Positions 9,279-18,595 are shown, counted from the stretch's first letter. The stretch is 64,000 bases of DNA from JANQPA01 sp964628385 (GCA_964628385.1 CAZVOD010000001.1:1-64000); one strand, 5' to 3'. The notes: generated by a model not told the origin, from the sequence alone. A program made the numbers and translations.

Positions 9279-9372
9279 AGTCGGTAATTTTGGGTTATAG
9301 ATATTAGATTCTTTTCATTTTTATAGTGTAAAAACCAAAAGAATAGTACCGACTACGCTATGAATTTTTTGG

Positions 9373-9400
9373 AAAAAAAAAGCCTTTCGGAGCACAAAGG
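9373..9400 (-). terminator. Intrinsic terminator of clpS
   Basis: On the minus strand CCTTT-GTGCTCCG-AAAGG is followed by C and nine T, ending ten or so bases past the clpS stop codon. A compact, convincing rho-independent terminator. Confidence 0.75.
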
Positions 9401-9409
9401 AATAGTATA

Positions 9410-9727
9410 CTACTCAATAACAGCGGATAAGCCCCTGTCTACCAATGCGTCTTTCTTTGGTTTTAATACAGGCCTTGGAGCTGTTTTAACCGTTGCTTTA
9501 CCCTTGAAATGAATAAGCATGGCCAATTGTTCCGCTTGTTGATGAGAATGGCTTAAAATATCCATGAAGCAATCAATAACCCATTCAAAGGTATTATGAT
9601 CATCATTGTAAACAACCAGTTGTGAATCCTCACCGATATCTTCATCGGTAACTTCTTCTTCCACCAGCACTTCTTCTTCTACTAGTAATTCTTCTTCCGC
9701 GGCCTCAATTAAGTTAAAACGCAACAT
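9410..9727 (-). CDS. clpS: ClpS adaptor for the Clp protease
   Basis: A 105-residue N-end-rule adaptor that delivers substrates to ClpAP/ClpCP. The core SQLVVYNDDHNTFEWVIDCFMDIL carries the ClpS signature VYNDD-x-N-T-F. QAEQLAMLIHFKGKATVKTA follows, with HFKG in place of the usual substrate-pocket H-x-x-G. The C-terminus DRGLSAVIE is typical. The first 35 residues are strongly acidic (EEELLVEEEVLVEEEVTDEDIGED), an extended form of the E-rich leader seen in Bacteroidota ClpS. Monocistronic, followed by its own terminator. Confidence 0.93.
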   Translation of the reverse strand: MLRFNLIEAAEEELLVEEEVLVEEEVTDEDIGEDSQLVVYNDDHNTFEWVIDCFMDILSHSHQQAEQLAMLIHFKGKATVKTAPRPVLKPKKDALVDRGLSAVIE

Positions 9728-9907
9728 TAATAACTGATTTGATTTTTTAAATTCCTGGAAATTTGCCGAAAAGGCTAACTCATCAGAGTAAGATATTATA
9801 ATATTTCTCTAGGACGACATAAGCCTAGGCACAAATCCTATACTAAAACAAGGGTAACTATAGGATGTTTTTGTAATTGACACCCTATGGCCTCCGATTA
9901 GATTAAT

Positions 9908-10162
9908 AGACTTGTTTCGCAAGTATTAAAATAGGTTAAAACTGATTTTTGGCTAACCCAAGCGCTGCCGCATTCCTTGGCTTGAAGGCCCACAGGGCAT
10001 TCACCTTTCAGGATCGCTCAGTCGTCTACTACACTGTGCTTTTTTTCAGTTGCTTAGCGCGTCTAAAGCTTACAAAGAAGACCTGCCCTTCTGAGCGAAA
10101 AAGCTTTTGTGTGGTAAAAAAATAATTCACTTTTCACTATTCTACCCCTACAAAACAAGCCT
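9908..10162. repeat. Miniature inverted-repeat element, family A copy 1
   Basis: A 255-bp element. The left end is AGACTTGTTTCGC; the right end, reverse-complemented, is AGGCTTGTTTTGT. The interior contains GCGCTGCCGC, TTAGCGCGTCTAAAGC and AGCGAAAAAGC segments that recur in copy 4 (54151-54393). It also contains a GC-T7 motif near 10038-10047 shared with families C, D and E. No open frame of note. It occupies the gap between clpS and the peroxiredoxin gene. Confidence 0.8.
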
Positions 10163-10307
10163 AATGCCTATCATATCTGTAGGTCTGACAGTATAGGAGC
10201 AAGCAGAATTGGTGATTCCACTTTTTTTAAGCTCTAATACTGTATCCGTACTTTTACAAATAAAACCTGTGGATATATTTTCTAAATTGTTATTATAAAT
10301 ATACGAA

Positions 10308-10778
10308 CTAATTCAGAGAAGATAAAGTTTCTTTCACAGCTTCAAAGTTCGGTAATTCTCCGGCATTTTCTAAAACTTCTTGGTGCCGAATAACGCCATC
10401 TTTATCGATAACAAATACTGAACGTTTGGATACCCCTTTCAGTCCAAAAACGAAATCCTCGTAGAGGGCACCATAATTGGAAGAGACTTCTTTGTTAAAG
10501 TCAGAAAGGACCGGAAAGTTCAGCTGTTGCTCCTTCTTAAATTTCTCCAGAGTGAACGGAGAATCAACAGAAACAGCCAGTATCTGGGCGTTTAACCCTT
10601 CGTAATCAGCAATATTATCTCTCATAGTACAGAGTTCTTCTGTACAAACACTAGTGAATGCAAAAGGAAAAAACAAGAGGACTACATTTTGTCCTTTGTA
10701 ATTTTTTAGAGAAACTTCTTTTTTGTCTGAGTCAACAAGGATAAAACCCGGAGCCGGAGAGCCAACTTCAACTGCCAT
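10308..10778 (-). CDS. Peroxiredoxin (AhpC/TSA family, AhpE-like)
   Basis: A 156-residue thiol peroxidase that would reduce hydrogen peroxide or alkyl hydroperoxides in the cytosol. The peroxidatic Cys45 lies in FPFAFTSVCTEELC (the P-x-x-x-T-x-x-C motif); a second Cys50 is five residues on and could resolve. GDSPFTLEKFKKEQQL-like and LSDFNKEV segments match the Prx fold. Length and the single-domain form resemble AhpE/1-Cys-type enzymes rather than large 2-Cys AhpC. Divergent from the EamA transporter. Confidence 0.92.
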   Translation of the reverse strand: MAVEVGSPAPGFILVDSDKKEVSLKNYKGQNVVLLFFPFAFTSVCTEELCTMRDNIADYEGLNAQILAVSVDSPFTLEKFKKEQQLNFPVLSDFNKEVSSNYGALYEDFVFGLKGVSKRSVFVIDKDGVIRHQEVLENAGELPNFEAVKETLSSLN

Positions 10779-10910
10779 AATTGATGTTTTTTAGTTTAGA
10801 TAATTATTGATTATTGATTTAGTGAAATACATTGTAGCCTTTTGGAGTATACTTCAAAAGCAAGTTAAATACAATGACAGTTACCAAATGACATAAAGCT
10901 TATAAAGTTC

Positions 10911-11804
10911 ATGAATCAGATACAAAAAGCTTATCTACAACTGCACATAGCCGTTTTATTGTATGGTTTCACCGCAATACTAGGGGATCTTATCCAACTG
11001 AATGCCCTAATGTTGGTATGGTGGCGGGTTTTTATTACCAGCTTGAGTTTGGCTATTTTATTCAGGCTCAGAAACAGATTAAGCCAGATACCGCGACTAA
11101 CCGTACTGAAATATATGGGGATAGGCGTACTCATTGCGCTACACTGGGTAGGTTTCTATGGATCTATTAAGCTGGCTAATGCATCCACAGCACTGATAGC
11201 TATGGCTACTACTTCCTTCTTTTCAGCACTGATAGAACCATTTGTAATTAAGCGTTCTGTATATAAGTATGAATTGGCACTGGGCCTCCTGATAATACCG
11301 GGGATGATCCTCATTGTAAATGGCTCTGACTTTGATTTGATTTATGGACTGCTCGTTGGTTTGGTCGCCGCATTCTTAGCAGCACTGTTCACTAGTCTGA
11401 ATAAAAAACTGATCATCGAAGCTGACGAAATGAGCATTACTTTTTTGGAGTTGGGTAGCGCCTGGTTATTTTTAAGTGTGGTAATCCCAATTTATGCCCT
11501 CGCCACTCCGGGGCGAACTCTAAAATTCTGGCCAGACTCGCAGGACTTGTTCTATCTCTTACTTTTATCTCTACTCTGTACTACTTTTGCCTATGTGATT
11601 TCTCTAAAAGCCCTCAGGCATCTTTCCGCATATGCTTCTACGCTAACTATAAATCTAGAACCTGTATATGGTATAATCCTGGCCTGGGTTATCCTAAAAG
11701 AATACCAAGAACGCTCTACAGGCTTTTACCTGGGGGGGGGGATTATCCTACTGGCGGTTTTTTCTTATCCCCTATTAAAAAAAAGATTTCAAACTAAGAA
11801 ATGA
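10911..11804 (+). CDS. EamA/DMT-family transporter with a G10 tract
   Basis: A 297-residue inner-membrane protein with about ten hydrophobic helices in two EamA repeats (first repeat about 10-140, second about 150-290). It belongs to the drug/metabolite transporter superfamily; the substrate is unknown. The segment YLGGGIILLAVFSYPL in the last helix is encoded across a run of ten G (11732-11741), a tract length prone to slippage. A one-base change there would replace the last 20 or so residues. Monocistronic, convergent with ftsH. Confidence 0.9.
   Translation: MNQIQKAYLQLHIAVLLYGFTAILGDLIQLNALMLVWWRVFITSLSLAILFRLRNRLSQIPRLTVLKYMGIGVLIALHWVGFYGSIKLANASTALIAMATTSFFSALIEPFVIKRSVYKYELALGLLIIPGMILIVNGSDFDLIYGLLVGLVAAFLAALFTSLNKKLIIEADEMSITFLELGSAWLFLSVVIPIYALATPGRTLKFWPDSQDLFYLLLLSLLCTTFAYVISLKALRHLSAYASTLTINLEPVYGIILAWVILKEYQERSTGFYLGGGIILLAVFSYPLLKKRFQTKK
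11732..11741. repeat. G10 homopolymer inside the EamA coding region
   Basis: Ten consecutive G encode part of Gly-Gly-Gly in the final transmembrane helix. Tracts of eight or more G inside genes are known contingency loci in some bacteria; here it may equally be neutral. Confidence 0.9.
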
Positions 11805-12016
11805 GAAAAAAATAACTCATCATTTTTGACGGGGGCTTTTGCCCCAATACTTCGTTAGAAAGCCTCGCCGACTTCAGAAAGGGGCCCCTTTTATCCCCTT
11901 TCTTCGTGTTGCATTGCCTACGCCTTCCAGCCGGCAGGTTTTCTGCCTTGTCTTGGAACAAAATCTCCTCGGTCAAAAAGCGCGATCTATTTATTGCTCA
12001 TTCCTAAGGAAAACTA

Positions 12017-12053
12017 AAAAGCGCTTTGGGAAACCTATTCCCAAAACGCTTTT
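12017..12053. terminator. Bidirectional terminator, EamA / ftsH
   Basis: AAAGCGCTTTGGGAA pairs with TTCCCAAAACGCTTT, with an A-run on the left and T-run on the right, between two convergent genes. Two further G/C hairpins (GGGGCTTTTGCCCC near 11831, and GAAAGGGG...CCCCTTTC near 11878) lie in the same 280-base gap. Confidence 0.75.
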
Positions 12054-12084
12054 TTATTTTACAGTAATAAACCCTAATTAATTA

Positions 12085-14052
12085 TTAGGAAACCTTGTTA
12101 TTACTTGGCTCTCCAGTTTCTTCGTGCATGCCATTGTCCTTAGCATTACCTTTCATATCTGATAGGGGCTGTCCAATCAACCTTTCCACATCAGATTTGA
12201 GGAGTACCTCTTTTTCTAGTAATGCGTTAGCCAACTTCTCCAACTCTTCTCTGCGCTCACTCAGTAATTCTTTGGCTCTACTAAATTGAGACTCAACCAG
12301 CTTTCTAACTTCCTCATCGATCATTGATGCTGTGACATCAGAGTAGGGCTTATTAAATTGTTCGCTTTGCATACCATAGAAAGATACCTGACCTACTTTT
12401 TCATTCATACCAAAGATAGATATCATGGAGTAGGCCATCTTTGTTACCTGATCTAGGTCATTTTGAGCACCAGTGGATACTTTGCCAAACACGATAGACT
12501 CAGCAGCACGACCGCCAAAGGTCATACACATGCGGTCCAGCAATTGCTCCGTTCTGGTAATGTATTCTTCCTTGGGAAGATATTGCGCATACCCCAGTGT
12601 TCCTATGCCTCTAGGCACAATAGTTACTTTTACGAGAGGAGAGGCATGCTCTAGATACCAGCCACAAATAGCGTGACCAGCTTCGTGGTATGCAATGATC
12701 TTTTTTTCTTCGGGTGAAATCAGCTTATTTTTCTTCTCCAAACCTCCAATCACTCTATCCAGAGCGTAGTTAAAGTCATCCATATCGATGGCCTTTTTGT
12801 TACGCCGAGCAGCAACCAAAGCTGCTTCGTTACAAATGTTGGCGATATCTGCCCCAGCAAATCCCGGTGTCATTTCTGCTAAGCTAACGGGATCAACTTC
12901 TGATGAGGTCACTACTTGCTTGAGGTGTACTCTGAATATAGCTTCACGCCCTTTCAAATCCGGACGGTCAATCCCAATCTGGCGGTCAAAACGGCCCGGG
13001 CGCAATAAAGCGCGATCCAGTACATCGGGGCGATTTGTGGCAGCCATCAAGATTACCCCTTTATCAGTGGAGAAACCATCCATTTCTACCAGCAACTGAT
13101 TCAAAGTGTTTTCTCTTTCATCATTGCCGCCCTGGAAATTAGACTTTCCTCTTGCTCTACCGATGGCATCGATTTCATCTATAAAGACTATACAAGGGGC
13201 CTTTTCCCGCGCTTGCTTAAAAAGATCTCTTACTCTCGAGGCACCTACACCGACGAACATTTCGACAAAGTCTGATCCAGATATGGAGAAGAATGGTACA
13301 CCCGCTTCTCCGGCTACTGCTTTTGCCAGTAGTGTTTTACCTGTACCGGGAGGGCCTACCAGCAATACGCCTTTAGGTATTTTACCACCCAGTGCTGTAT
13401 ACTTTTTTGGATGCTTCAGAAAGTCTACCACTTCCATTACTTCTTCCTTCGCTTCATCCAACCCTGCGACATCCTTAAATGTGACAGATACTTTTGCATT
13501 GTTGTCAAAAAGCGTGGCTTTTGACTTACCGATATTGAAAATTTGAGCACCAGGACCTCCTGCACCACCACTAACACGACGCATGATGAAGATCCAAATT
13601 AAAACAATGATCAACAAAGGCAGCACCCACTGAAGCAAAGGCCCAAGCCAGCTTTGTTTGGTCTTAGGGGTGGGATATATCTGCTCATCCTTAGAAATAC
13701 CGGCTTCTTCCTGAACTTTCAATATACGGTTATAAAAGAGCTCTGTTGGTCCTATTTCCAGCCAATAGTGGTGACGAGAATTGCCAAAATTACTTTCAGT
13801 AGCAGTTTTATACTTTTTCTTAGATAAAGAATCTTCTTTTATGAAAATATATGCGTATTGTTCATTTATCACATGAATTTTCTCAACATCTCCGTCGGCC
13901 ACTATACCCTCCAACCATTGTAAATCCTTCTCAGGCTGGCTGGCTTGCGAGATGCTGTAAATCTGAACCCCTAGTAAGGCAAGGGCTATTACACCGTAAA
14001 TCCAAAAATTAAATTTGGAATTTCCAGGTTTGTTATTTCTTCTATTTTCCAT
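12085..14052 (-). CDS. ftsH: ATP-dependent zinc metalloprotease FtsH
   Basis: Membrane-anchored AAA+ protease that degrades misfolded membrane proteins and short-lived regulators. It has 655 residues: transmembrane helices at about 16-33 and 137-157 flanking the extracytoplasmic domain, Walker A GPPGTGKT at 233-240, Walker B IVFIDEID at about 287-294, SRH region RPDVLDRALLRPGRFDR, and zinc motif HEAGH at 456-460. The third zinc ligand is expected in the later acidic segment GAQNDLDQVT. The hydrophilic C-terminal tail is common in Bacteroidota. rsfS lies 298 bases upstream on the same strand, so ftsH probably has its own promoter. Confidence 0.97.
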   Translation of the reverse strand: MENRRNNKPGNSKFNFWIYGVIALALLGVQIYSISQASQPEKDLQWLEGIVADGDVEKIHVINEQYAYIFIKEDSLSKKKYKTATESNFGNSRHHYWLEIGPTELFYNRILKVQEEAGISKDEQIYPTPKTKQSWLGPLLQWVLPLLIIVLIWIFIMRRVSGGAGGPGAQIFNIGKSKATLFDNNAKVSVTFKDVAGLDEAKEEVMEVVDFLKHPKKYTALGGKIPKGVLLVGPPGTGKTLLAKAVAGEAGVPFFSISGSDFVEMFVGVGASRVRDLFKQAREKAPCIVFIDEIDAIGRARGKSNFQGGNDERENTLNQLLVEMDGFSTDKGVILMAATNRPDVLDRALLRPGRFDRQIGIDRPDLKGREAIFRVHLKQVVTSSEVDPVSLAEMTPGFAGADIANICNEAALVAARRNKKAIDMDDFNYALDRVIGGLEKKNKLISPEEKKIIAYHEAGHAICGWYLEHASPLVKVTIVPRGIGTLGYAQYLPKEEYITRTEQLLDRMCMTFGGRAAESIVFGKVSTGAQNDLDQVTKMAYSMISIFGMNEKVGQVSFYGMQSEQFNKPYSDVTASMIDEEVRKLVESQFSRAKELLSERREELEKLANALLEKEVLLKSDVERLIGQPLSDMKGNAKDNGMHEETGEPSNNKVS

Positions 14053-14350
14053 TTTCCTCTTTTACGTTAGCTTTTTGAGCCTTTAAAAAACGACACCACT
14101 ACAACTGATCATTTCTCTAAAGGTTTGAAAGCGAAAAGTTAAGATTTCGTATGCTTCCAACACATTGGAATCCCTGTTCATTAAGAATTCTGAAAGTGCC
14201 CAGGTGAAGTGGAATCAGCTATTATGGATTCCGAAAAAACGGACTTTCACGTTTCTACAAGCGCTTCTGCGGCAGTGTAGATTATTTTTTCTATATGAAC
14301 GCTTCAATCAACGTTTCGTTGCCGCTAATCGACTAATTTTACTTTTTGAC
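14053..14350. other. Intergenic region upstream of ftsH
   Basis: 298 bases between rsfS and ftsH. It contains a GGAATC...GATTCC inverted repeat near 14210-14233 but no recognisable promoter or RNA; presumably the ftsH control region. Confidence 0.4.
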
Positions 14351-14737
14351 CTACAAACTTTCATATTCTGTAAAAGTCGCATCCCCCCACAAGTCTTCCA
14401 ACTCATAAAAATGACGTGTTTCCTTGTAAAAAATATGGACAACCGTAGTGAAGTAGTCTACACAAATCCATAAAGAATTCTTGGTCCCTTCCACATGAGA
14501 AGGCATCAAAGAAGCTTCTGACTTGAGTCGTTTGGTAATATTTTCTGAAATGGCTTTCACTTGAGTGTTAGAATCCCCCTCACAAATGACAAAGAATTCT
14601 GCCGGAGCATCTTCGAGGTGTCTTAAATCCAGCTTAACAATATTTTTCCCTTTGATATCCTGGATACTGTCAATGATTAAATCGTTCAATTCTTCATTGG
14701 AGAGCTTTTGTTTTGTGAGCTTTACTTGTGAATTCAA
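14351..14737 (-). CDS. rsfS: Ribosomal silencing factor RsfS
   Basis: A 128-residue RsfS/Iojap-family protein that binds ribosomal protein L14 and blocks 30S-50S joining when nutrients are low. The hallmark is LDLRHLEDAPAEFFVICEGDSNTQVKAI followed by SHVEGTKNSLWICVDYFTTVVHIF, matching the family core. Length is normal. Divergent from birA, with the two starts about 70 bases apart, so their promoters overlap in 14738-14809. Confidence 0.95.
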   Translation of the reverse strand: MNSQVKLTKQKLSNEELNDLIIDSIQDIKGKNIVKLDLRHLEDAPAEFFVICEGDSNTQVKAISENITKRLKSEASLMPSHVEGTKNSLWICVDYFTTVVHIFYKETRHFYELEDLWGDATFTEYESL

Positions 14738-14759
14738 ATTAAGTTTTTATTAGTTTTGC
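14727..14759 (+). promoter_or_regulatory. birA promoter (TTG-N22-TAnnTTTG)
   Basis: TTG at 14727-14729 and TAGTTTTG at 14752-14759, spaced 22 bases, match the Bacteroidota consensus. The element overlaps the first codons of the divergent rsfS, and transcription would begin near 14766. Confidence 0.55.
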
Positions 14760-14809
14760 AAAAATGTTTAGCTTTAAAATTTTTATAAAAGTACTTAAAA
14801 TATTACTTC

Positions 14810-15568
14810 TTGCCCACAAAAAAAGTTCAATTTGTTGGAAAGGTTTTACAAGAACTTCCACAATGCACATCAACTAACGACTTTGCTTTTGATCAGCTAA
14901 AAGACCATTCGGTGAAAGAAGGAACGGTGTATTATACATTTTGCCAAACAAAAGGTCGTGGGCAATCTAACAATAGGTGGCTGAGCGAGCCTTATAGGAA
15001 TATTGCTTTCAGTACAGTTCTTTTTCCGACTTTTCTCAAGCCCAAAGAACAAACTTACTTGAGCCAGGCAGTAGCTCTGGCTGCCCGTCAGCTCTTTACA
15101 ATGTACACTAAAAAGAGGGTTAATGTCAAGTGGCCCAACGATATATATATTGACGAAAAGAAAGTAGGCGGTATTTTGATACAAAATGTACTTACTTCTA
15201 ATCAAATTAATTGTTCTGTTGTTGGAATAGGCCTGAACATTAACCAAAGAGTTTTTCCCGATGCCCTCGCAAACGCTTCATCACTGGCTGCCATGGAGGA
15301 ACAAGACTACAACCTCCAGGAACTATGCCTTGATTTGTGTGTTTGCCTGGATAAATTTTATTTGCAACTGCAGCGGCGCAGGTTCGCTGAAATTTATCAA
15401 CAATACAAAAAGCACCTCTACAACAGAGACGTTTCTAGATGGTTTGAGGATACCTCGGGGAATCGCTTTAAGGGTACAATCACAGCTGTTGATGAAGCAG
15501 GTCGGTTGATTGTAGCAACAAACGGAGCAATAAAAACTTTCAATTTGAAAGAAATAAGAATGATTTAA
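14810..15568 (+). CDS. birA: Biotin--[acetyl-CoA-carboxylase] ligase
   Basis: Biotin protein ligase that activates biotin as biotinyl-AMP and transfers it to the biotin carboxyl carrier protein. Seen: the substrate entry CTSTNDFAFDQ, the biotin-loop motif KGRGQSNNRW (GRGRx-like), and the catalytic VKWPNDIYIDEKKVGGILIQN. There is no N-terminal HTH, so it is a group I ligase without repressor function. 252 residues. No ATG is in frame before the conserved region, so I take the TTG at 14810; translation may begin slightly upstream at another rare codon. The stop is one base before cinA. Confidence 0.93.
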   Translation: MPTKKVQFVGKVLQELPQCTSTNDFAFDQLKDHSVKEGTVYYTFCQTKGRGQSNNRWLSEPYRNIAFSTVLFPTFLKPKEQTYLSQAVALAARQLFTMYTKKRVNVKWPNDIYIDEKKVGGILIQNVLTSNQINCSVVGIGLNINQRVFPDALANASSLAAMEEQDYNLQELCLDLCVCLDKFYLQLQRRRFAEIYQQYKKHLYNRDVSRWFEDTSGNRFKGTITAVDEAGRLIVATNGAIKTFNLKEIRMI

Positions 15569-15569
15569 C

Positions 15570-16856
15570 ATGAAAGTAAATATACTAACCATTGGTGATG
15601 AGATTCTTATCGGCCAAACTATAGATACAAACTCAGCCTGGATGGGCCAGCAGCTCAACCTCATTGGAGCACACGTAAAATCAGTACTTTCTGTTGCTGA
15701 TGAGTTGGAAGATATAAAAAGAGGACTCACCCTAAGCCTCGAAACAGCAGATGTAGTGCTCATGACAGGTGGCCTGGGCCCCACAAAAGACGATGTCACC
15801 AAAAAGGCAGTAGCTGAGTTTTTTGATGTTGAATTGACTTTCCACCAGGCTACTTACGACAAGATACTTAAGCTTTTTGAAAAATGGGGCCGCAAGAGTA
15901 CAGATGCGCATCGCTTACAGTGCTTTATGCCTTCAAATGCACAGTTATTGACCAATAAGATGGGTACAGCTCCAGGTATGTGGTTTGATTACAAAGGTAA
16001 GGTACTGGTATCGATGCCTGGTGTACCCTATGAAATGAAATACCTGATAGAACATGAGATTATCCCTCGTCTTACCAGTCAATTTAAAGGGCAGCCCATA
16101 TTTCACAGAGTGATCAGAACGGTAGGAGAAGGAGAATCTCGTCTGGCTTTAAAGATCGAAGATATCGAGGACAATCTGCCTGAGCATGTGAAACTGGCCT
16201 ATTTGCCGAATTTAGGAGCAGTAAAGATAAGACTCACAGCTACAGGCGCTGAAGAAGCTATACTTCAGCAGTCGCTCAACGAAGTGGAAGCGGCAGTTGT
16301 GGAACGGCTAAAAGAATATATCTATGGCTTTGGGGAGATCAATCTCGAAGTGGCTATAGGCCAAATGCTAAAGTCTAAGCAACTCACAGTGGGTACCGCC
16401 GAAAGCTGTACAGGGGGCTACATTGCTCATTTACTGACCTCCGTTGCAGGATCATCTTCTTACTATTCGGGAAGCATTATTGCTTATTCCAATGAAATGA
16501 AAATAAAACATTTAGATGTTTCGCAAGCCAGCCTAAAGCAACACGGAGCGGTTAGTGAAGCGACAGTAATTGAAATGGTTAACGGAGGGCTCAAAGCACT
16601 GGGTACTGACCTGGTCTTATCTATTTCCGGCATTGCAGGCCCGGGAGGAGGAAGCCCCGAAAAACCAGTAGGAACAGTTTGGATGGCCGTAGGAGACGGT
16701 CAAAATATCAAGACAAGGTTGCTCAAATCAGGCAAAGACAGAATTAAGAACATCCAATATTCAAGTACTTATGCCCTCAACCTGATAAGAGAATTTTTGC
16801 TGGAGCACTATGATATGCAAGAGGATATCTTGAAAATATCTGCCCCAGCCACATAG
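15570..16856 (+). CDS. cinA: CinA-family nicotinamide-nucleotide amidohydrolase
   Basis: A two-domain protein of 428 residues. The N-terminal MoCF/COG1058 domain (about 1-170, with TIGDEILIGQTIDTNS and TGGLGPTKDD) is an ADP-ribose pyrophosphatase in the family. The C-terminal PncC domain (about 265-420, with GTAESCTGGYIAHLLT and ISGIAGPGGGSPEKPVGTVW) deamidates NMN in the pyridine nucleotide cycle. Starts one base after birA, so the two are transcriptionally and probably translationally coupled. Confidence 0.95.
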   Translation: MKVNILTIGDEILIGQTIDTNSAWMGQQLNLIGAHVKSVLSVADELEDIKRGLTLSLETADVVLMTGGLGPTKDDVTKKAVAEFFDVELTFHQATYDKILKLFEKWGRKSTDAHRLQCFMPSNAQLLTNKMGTAPGMWFDYKGKVLVSMPGVPYEMKYLIEHEIIPRLTSQFKGQPIFHRVIRTVGEGESRLALKIEDIEDNLPEHVKLAYLPNLGAVKIRLTATGAEEAILQQSLNEVEAAVVERLKEYIYGFGEINLEVAIGQMLKSKQLTVGTAESCTGGYIAHLLTSVAGSSSYYSGSIIAYSNEMKIKHLDVSQASLKQHGAVSEATVIEMVNGGLKALGTDLVLSISGIAGPGGGSPEKPVGTVWMAVGDGQNIKTRLLKSGKDRIKNIQYSSTYALNLIREFLLEHYDMQEDILKISAPAT

Positions 16857-16973
16857 ATGATCGAAAGATTGAGCTACCGAAATTATAAGTGGCTAAAAAT
16901 CATTGGCATAAGCATAAAAATTGTCCGCACTATTCTATCCTGGTTACTTGTTTTAGCAACTGAATTACTCTAA
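16857..16973 (+). CDS. Possible 38-residue membrane peptide behind cinA
   Basis: An ATG immediately after the cinA stop (TAG-ATG) opens a 38-codon frame. It starts MIERLSYRNYKWLKI and ends in a hydrophobic stretch containing ILSWLLVLATELL. Such a position favours translational coupling, but no Shine-Dalgarno-like signal or family match is visible and the frame could be chance. The rest of the gap to 17186 holds nothing I recognise. Confidence 0.25.
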   Translation: MIERLSYRNYKWLKIIGISIKIVRTILSWLLVLATELL

Positions 16974-17186
16974 TTTTGGGACGAAAAAATTAACTCAACC
17001 AAATAATGGCGGCGAGCTTAGAAAATTAAATTTTTTCAAAGGGTATTTCGAACCACTCTAGCCAAATAATCTTCTTTGTTTATGAGGCTAGAGATAAAAA
17101 GTTGGCCGTTCTGCTTTTAGCCTGCTGGGAGTAATCAGGAAGGTATAAAAGCAGATATAATTTAACCAAATTACAACGCACGGTAT

Positions 17187-18557
17187 ATGGCACAAGTAGA
17201 ACTAATAATGCCCAAAATGGGTGAAAGTATCATGGAGGCGACCATTCTTAACTGGGCCAAGAATGTGGGAGATAGTGTAGAAGAAGATGAAACCATTCTG
17301 GAAATTGCAACTGACAAAGTAGACTCTGAAGTGCCCTCTCCCACAAGTGGAATCATTTCAGAGATTTTATACCAGGAAAATGACGTGGTCGAAATCGGAA
17401 AAGTAATCGCTATTATTACTACCGAAGGGGAAGAAGCAGTTCCTAAAGATAGCCCGGCTACTGGGGAAAATAAACAATCAGAGCACTCTTCTAATGCTAA
17501 TGGTCAGGCGGAACCTGTAGTAGAAAAGCGCGAGCCAGTTTTGGCCGGAGCTGAGCAGGAAAGTTCTGATTATTCACAAAGCACTCGCTTCTACTCTCCA
17601 CTTGTTAAGAATATTGCTAAAGAAGAGAATATATCGCTTAGTGAACTCGAAAACATAACGGGTACGGGCAGCCAGGGCAGAGTGACCAAACATGATATCA
17701 TGGCTTATCTTGAGCATCGCCAAGCACCACAATCAACGCCATATCAACAACCAGTACAACCCACTCCGCCCAAACCAACTACCCAACAAGCTCCTACAGC
17801 GCCGTCCGTACAGCCCACTGCTGCTACTAGCAGTACAATGAATGGTGGTGCTACAGAGATTATAGAGATGGATCGTATGAGGAAGCTCATTGCTGAGCAT
17901 ATGGTAAAATCGGTTCAGACCTCTCCCCACGTAACTTCTTTTGTGGAAGCAGATGTCACCAATATTGTGAATTGGCGAAATAAAATTAAAAAGTCATTCC
18001 AGGAGAAGTATGGAGAAAAGATAACATTTACACCGATCTTCGCGGAGGCTGTCGTAAAGGCAATCAAAGACTTCCCCATGATTAATATCTCTTTGGAAGG
18101 TAATAATATCATCCAAAAGAAATTCATCAATATCGGTATGGCAGCGGCCCTACCGTCTGGCAACCTCATCGTTCCAGTCATTAAAAATGCAGATCACCTC
18201 AACTTATTAGGATTGACTAAAGCCGTTAATGATCTGGCCAGAAGAGCCCGCGAAAACAAGCTGAAAGCTGAAGAGATCCAGGATGGTACTTACACGATTA
18301 CCAATGTTGGCACATTTGGTAATGTAATGGGTACTCCAATTATCAATCAACCACAGGTGGCTATTCTAGCTACGGGGGCTATTCAGAAAAAACCCGCTGT
18401 AGTAGAAACAGAACACGGCGACCTCATCGCAGTAAGGCATAAGATGTTCCTTTCGCATTCCTACGACCACAGGGTTGTAGATGGAGCACTTGGCGGTTCT
18501 TTTGTACGCCGTGTAGCCGATTACCTGGAACAATTTGATATAAACAGAGCTATTTAA
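17187..18557 (+). CDS. Dihydrolipoamide acyltransferase (2-oxo acid dehydrogenase E2)
   Basis: E2 core subunit of a 2-oxo acid dehydrogenase complex, 456 residues. The N-terminal lipoyl domain (1-78) has EIATDKVDSEVPSP with Lys44 as the lipoylation site. An acidic linker leads to the E3/E1-binding domain (about 133-172, FYSPLVKNIAKEEN...GRVTKHDIMAYLE). A Pro/Gln/Thr-rich hinge follows, then the catalytic domain with HSYDHRVVDGALGG, whose His is the acyltransfer base. The DKVDSEVPSP lipoyl site resembles branched-chain (BkdB-like) E2 more than pyruvate E2, but substrate cannot be settled here. It is alone; E1 and E3 genes are elsewhere. Confidence 0.93.
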   Translation: MAQVELIMPKMGESIMEATILNWAKNVGDSVEEDETILEIATDKVDSEVPSPTSGIISEILYQENDVVEIGKVIAIITTEGEEAVPKDSPATGENKQSEHSSNANGQAEPVVEKREPVLAGAEQESSDYSQSTRFYSPLVKNIAKEENISLSELENITGTGSQGRVTKHDIMAYLEHRQAPQSTPYQQPVQPTPPKPTTQQAPTAPSVQPTAATSSTMNGGATEIIEMDRMRKLIAEHMVKSVQTSPHVTSFVEADVTNIVNWRNKIKKSFQEKYGEKITFTPIFAEAVVKAIKDFPMINISLEGNNIIQKKFINIGMAAALPSGNLIVPVIKNADHLNLLGLTKAVNDLARRARENKLKAEEIQDGTYTITNVGTFGNVMGTPIINQPQVAILATGAIQKKPAVVETEHGDLIAVRHKMFLSHSYDHRVVDGALGGSFVRRVADYLEQFDINRAI

Positions 18558-18570
18558 TACGCTATTGATT

Positions 18571-18595
18571 CCCCGCCAATCAATCCATGGCGGGG
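18571..18595 (+). terminator. Hairpin downstream of the E2 gene
   Basis: CCCCGCCA (18571-18578) pairs perfectly with TGGCGGGG (18588-18595) beginning 13 bases past the stop. The sequence that follows is only weakly T-rich, so terminator efficiency is uncertain. Confidence 0.55.

Noticed and set aside
12473..13546. Plus-strand open frames opposite ftsH
   Set aside because: They mirror the conserved AAA+ and protease coding sequence and show no independent protein features.
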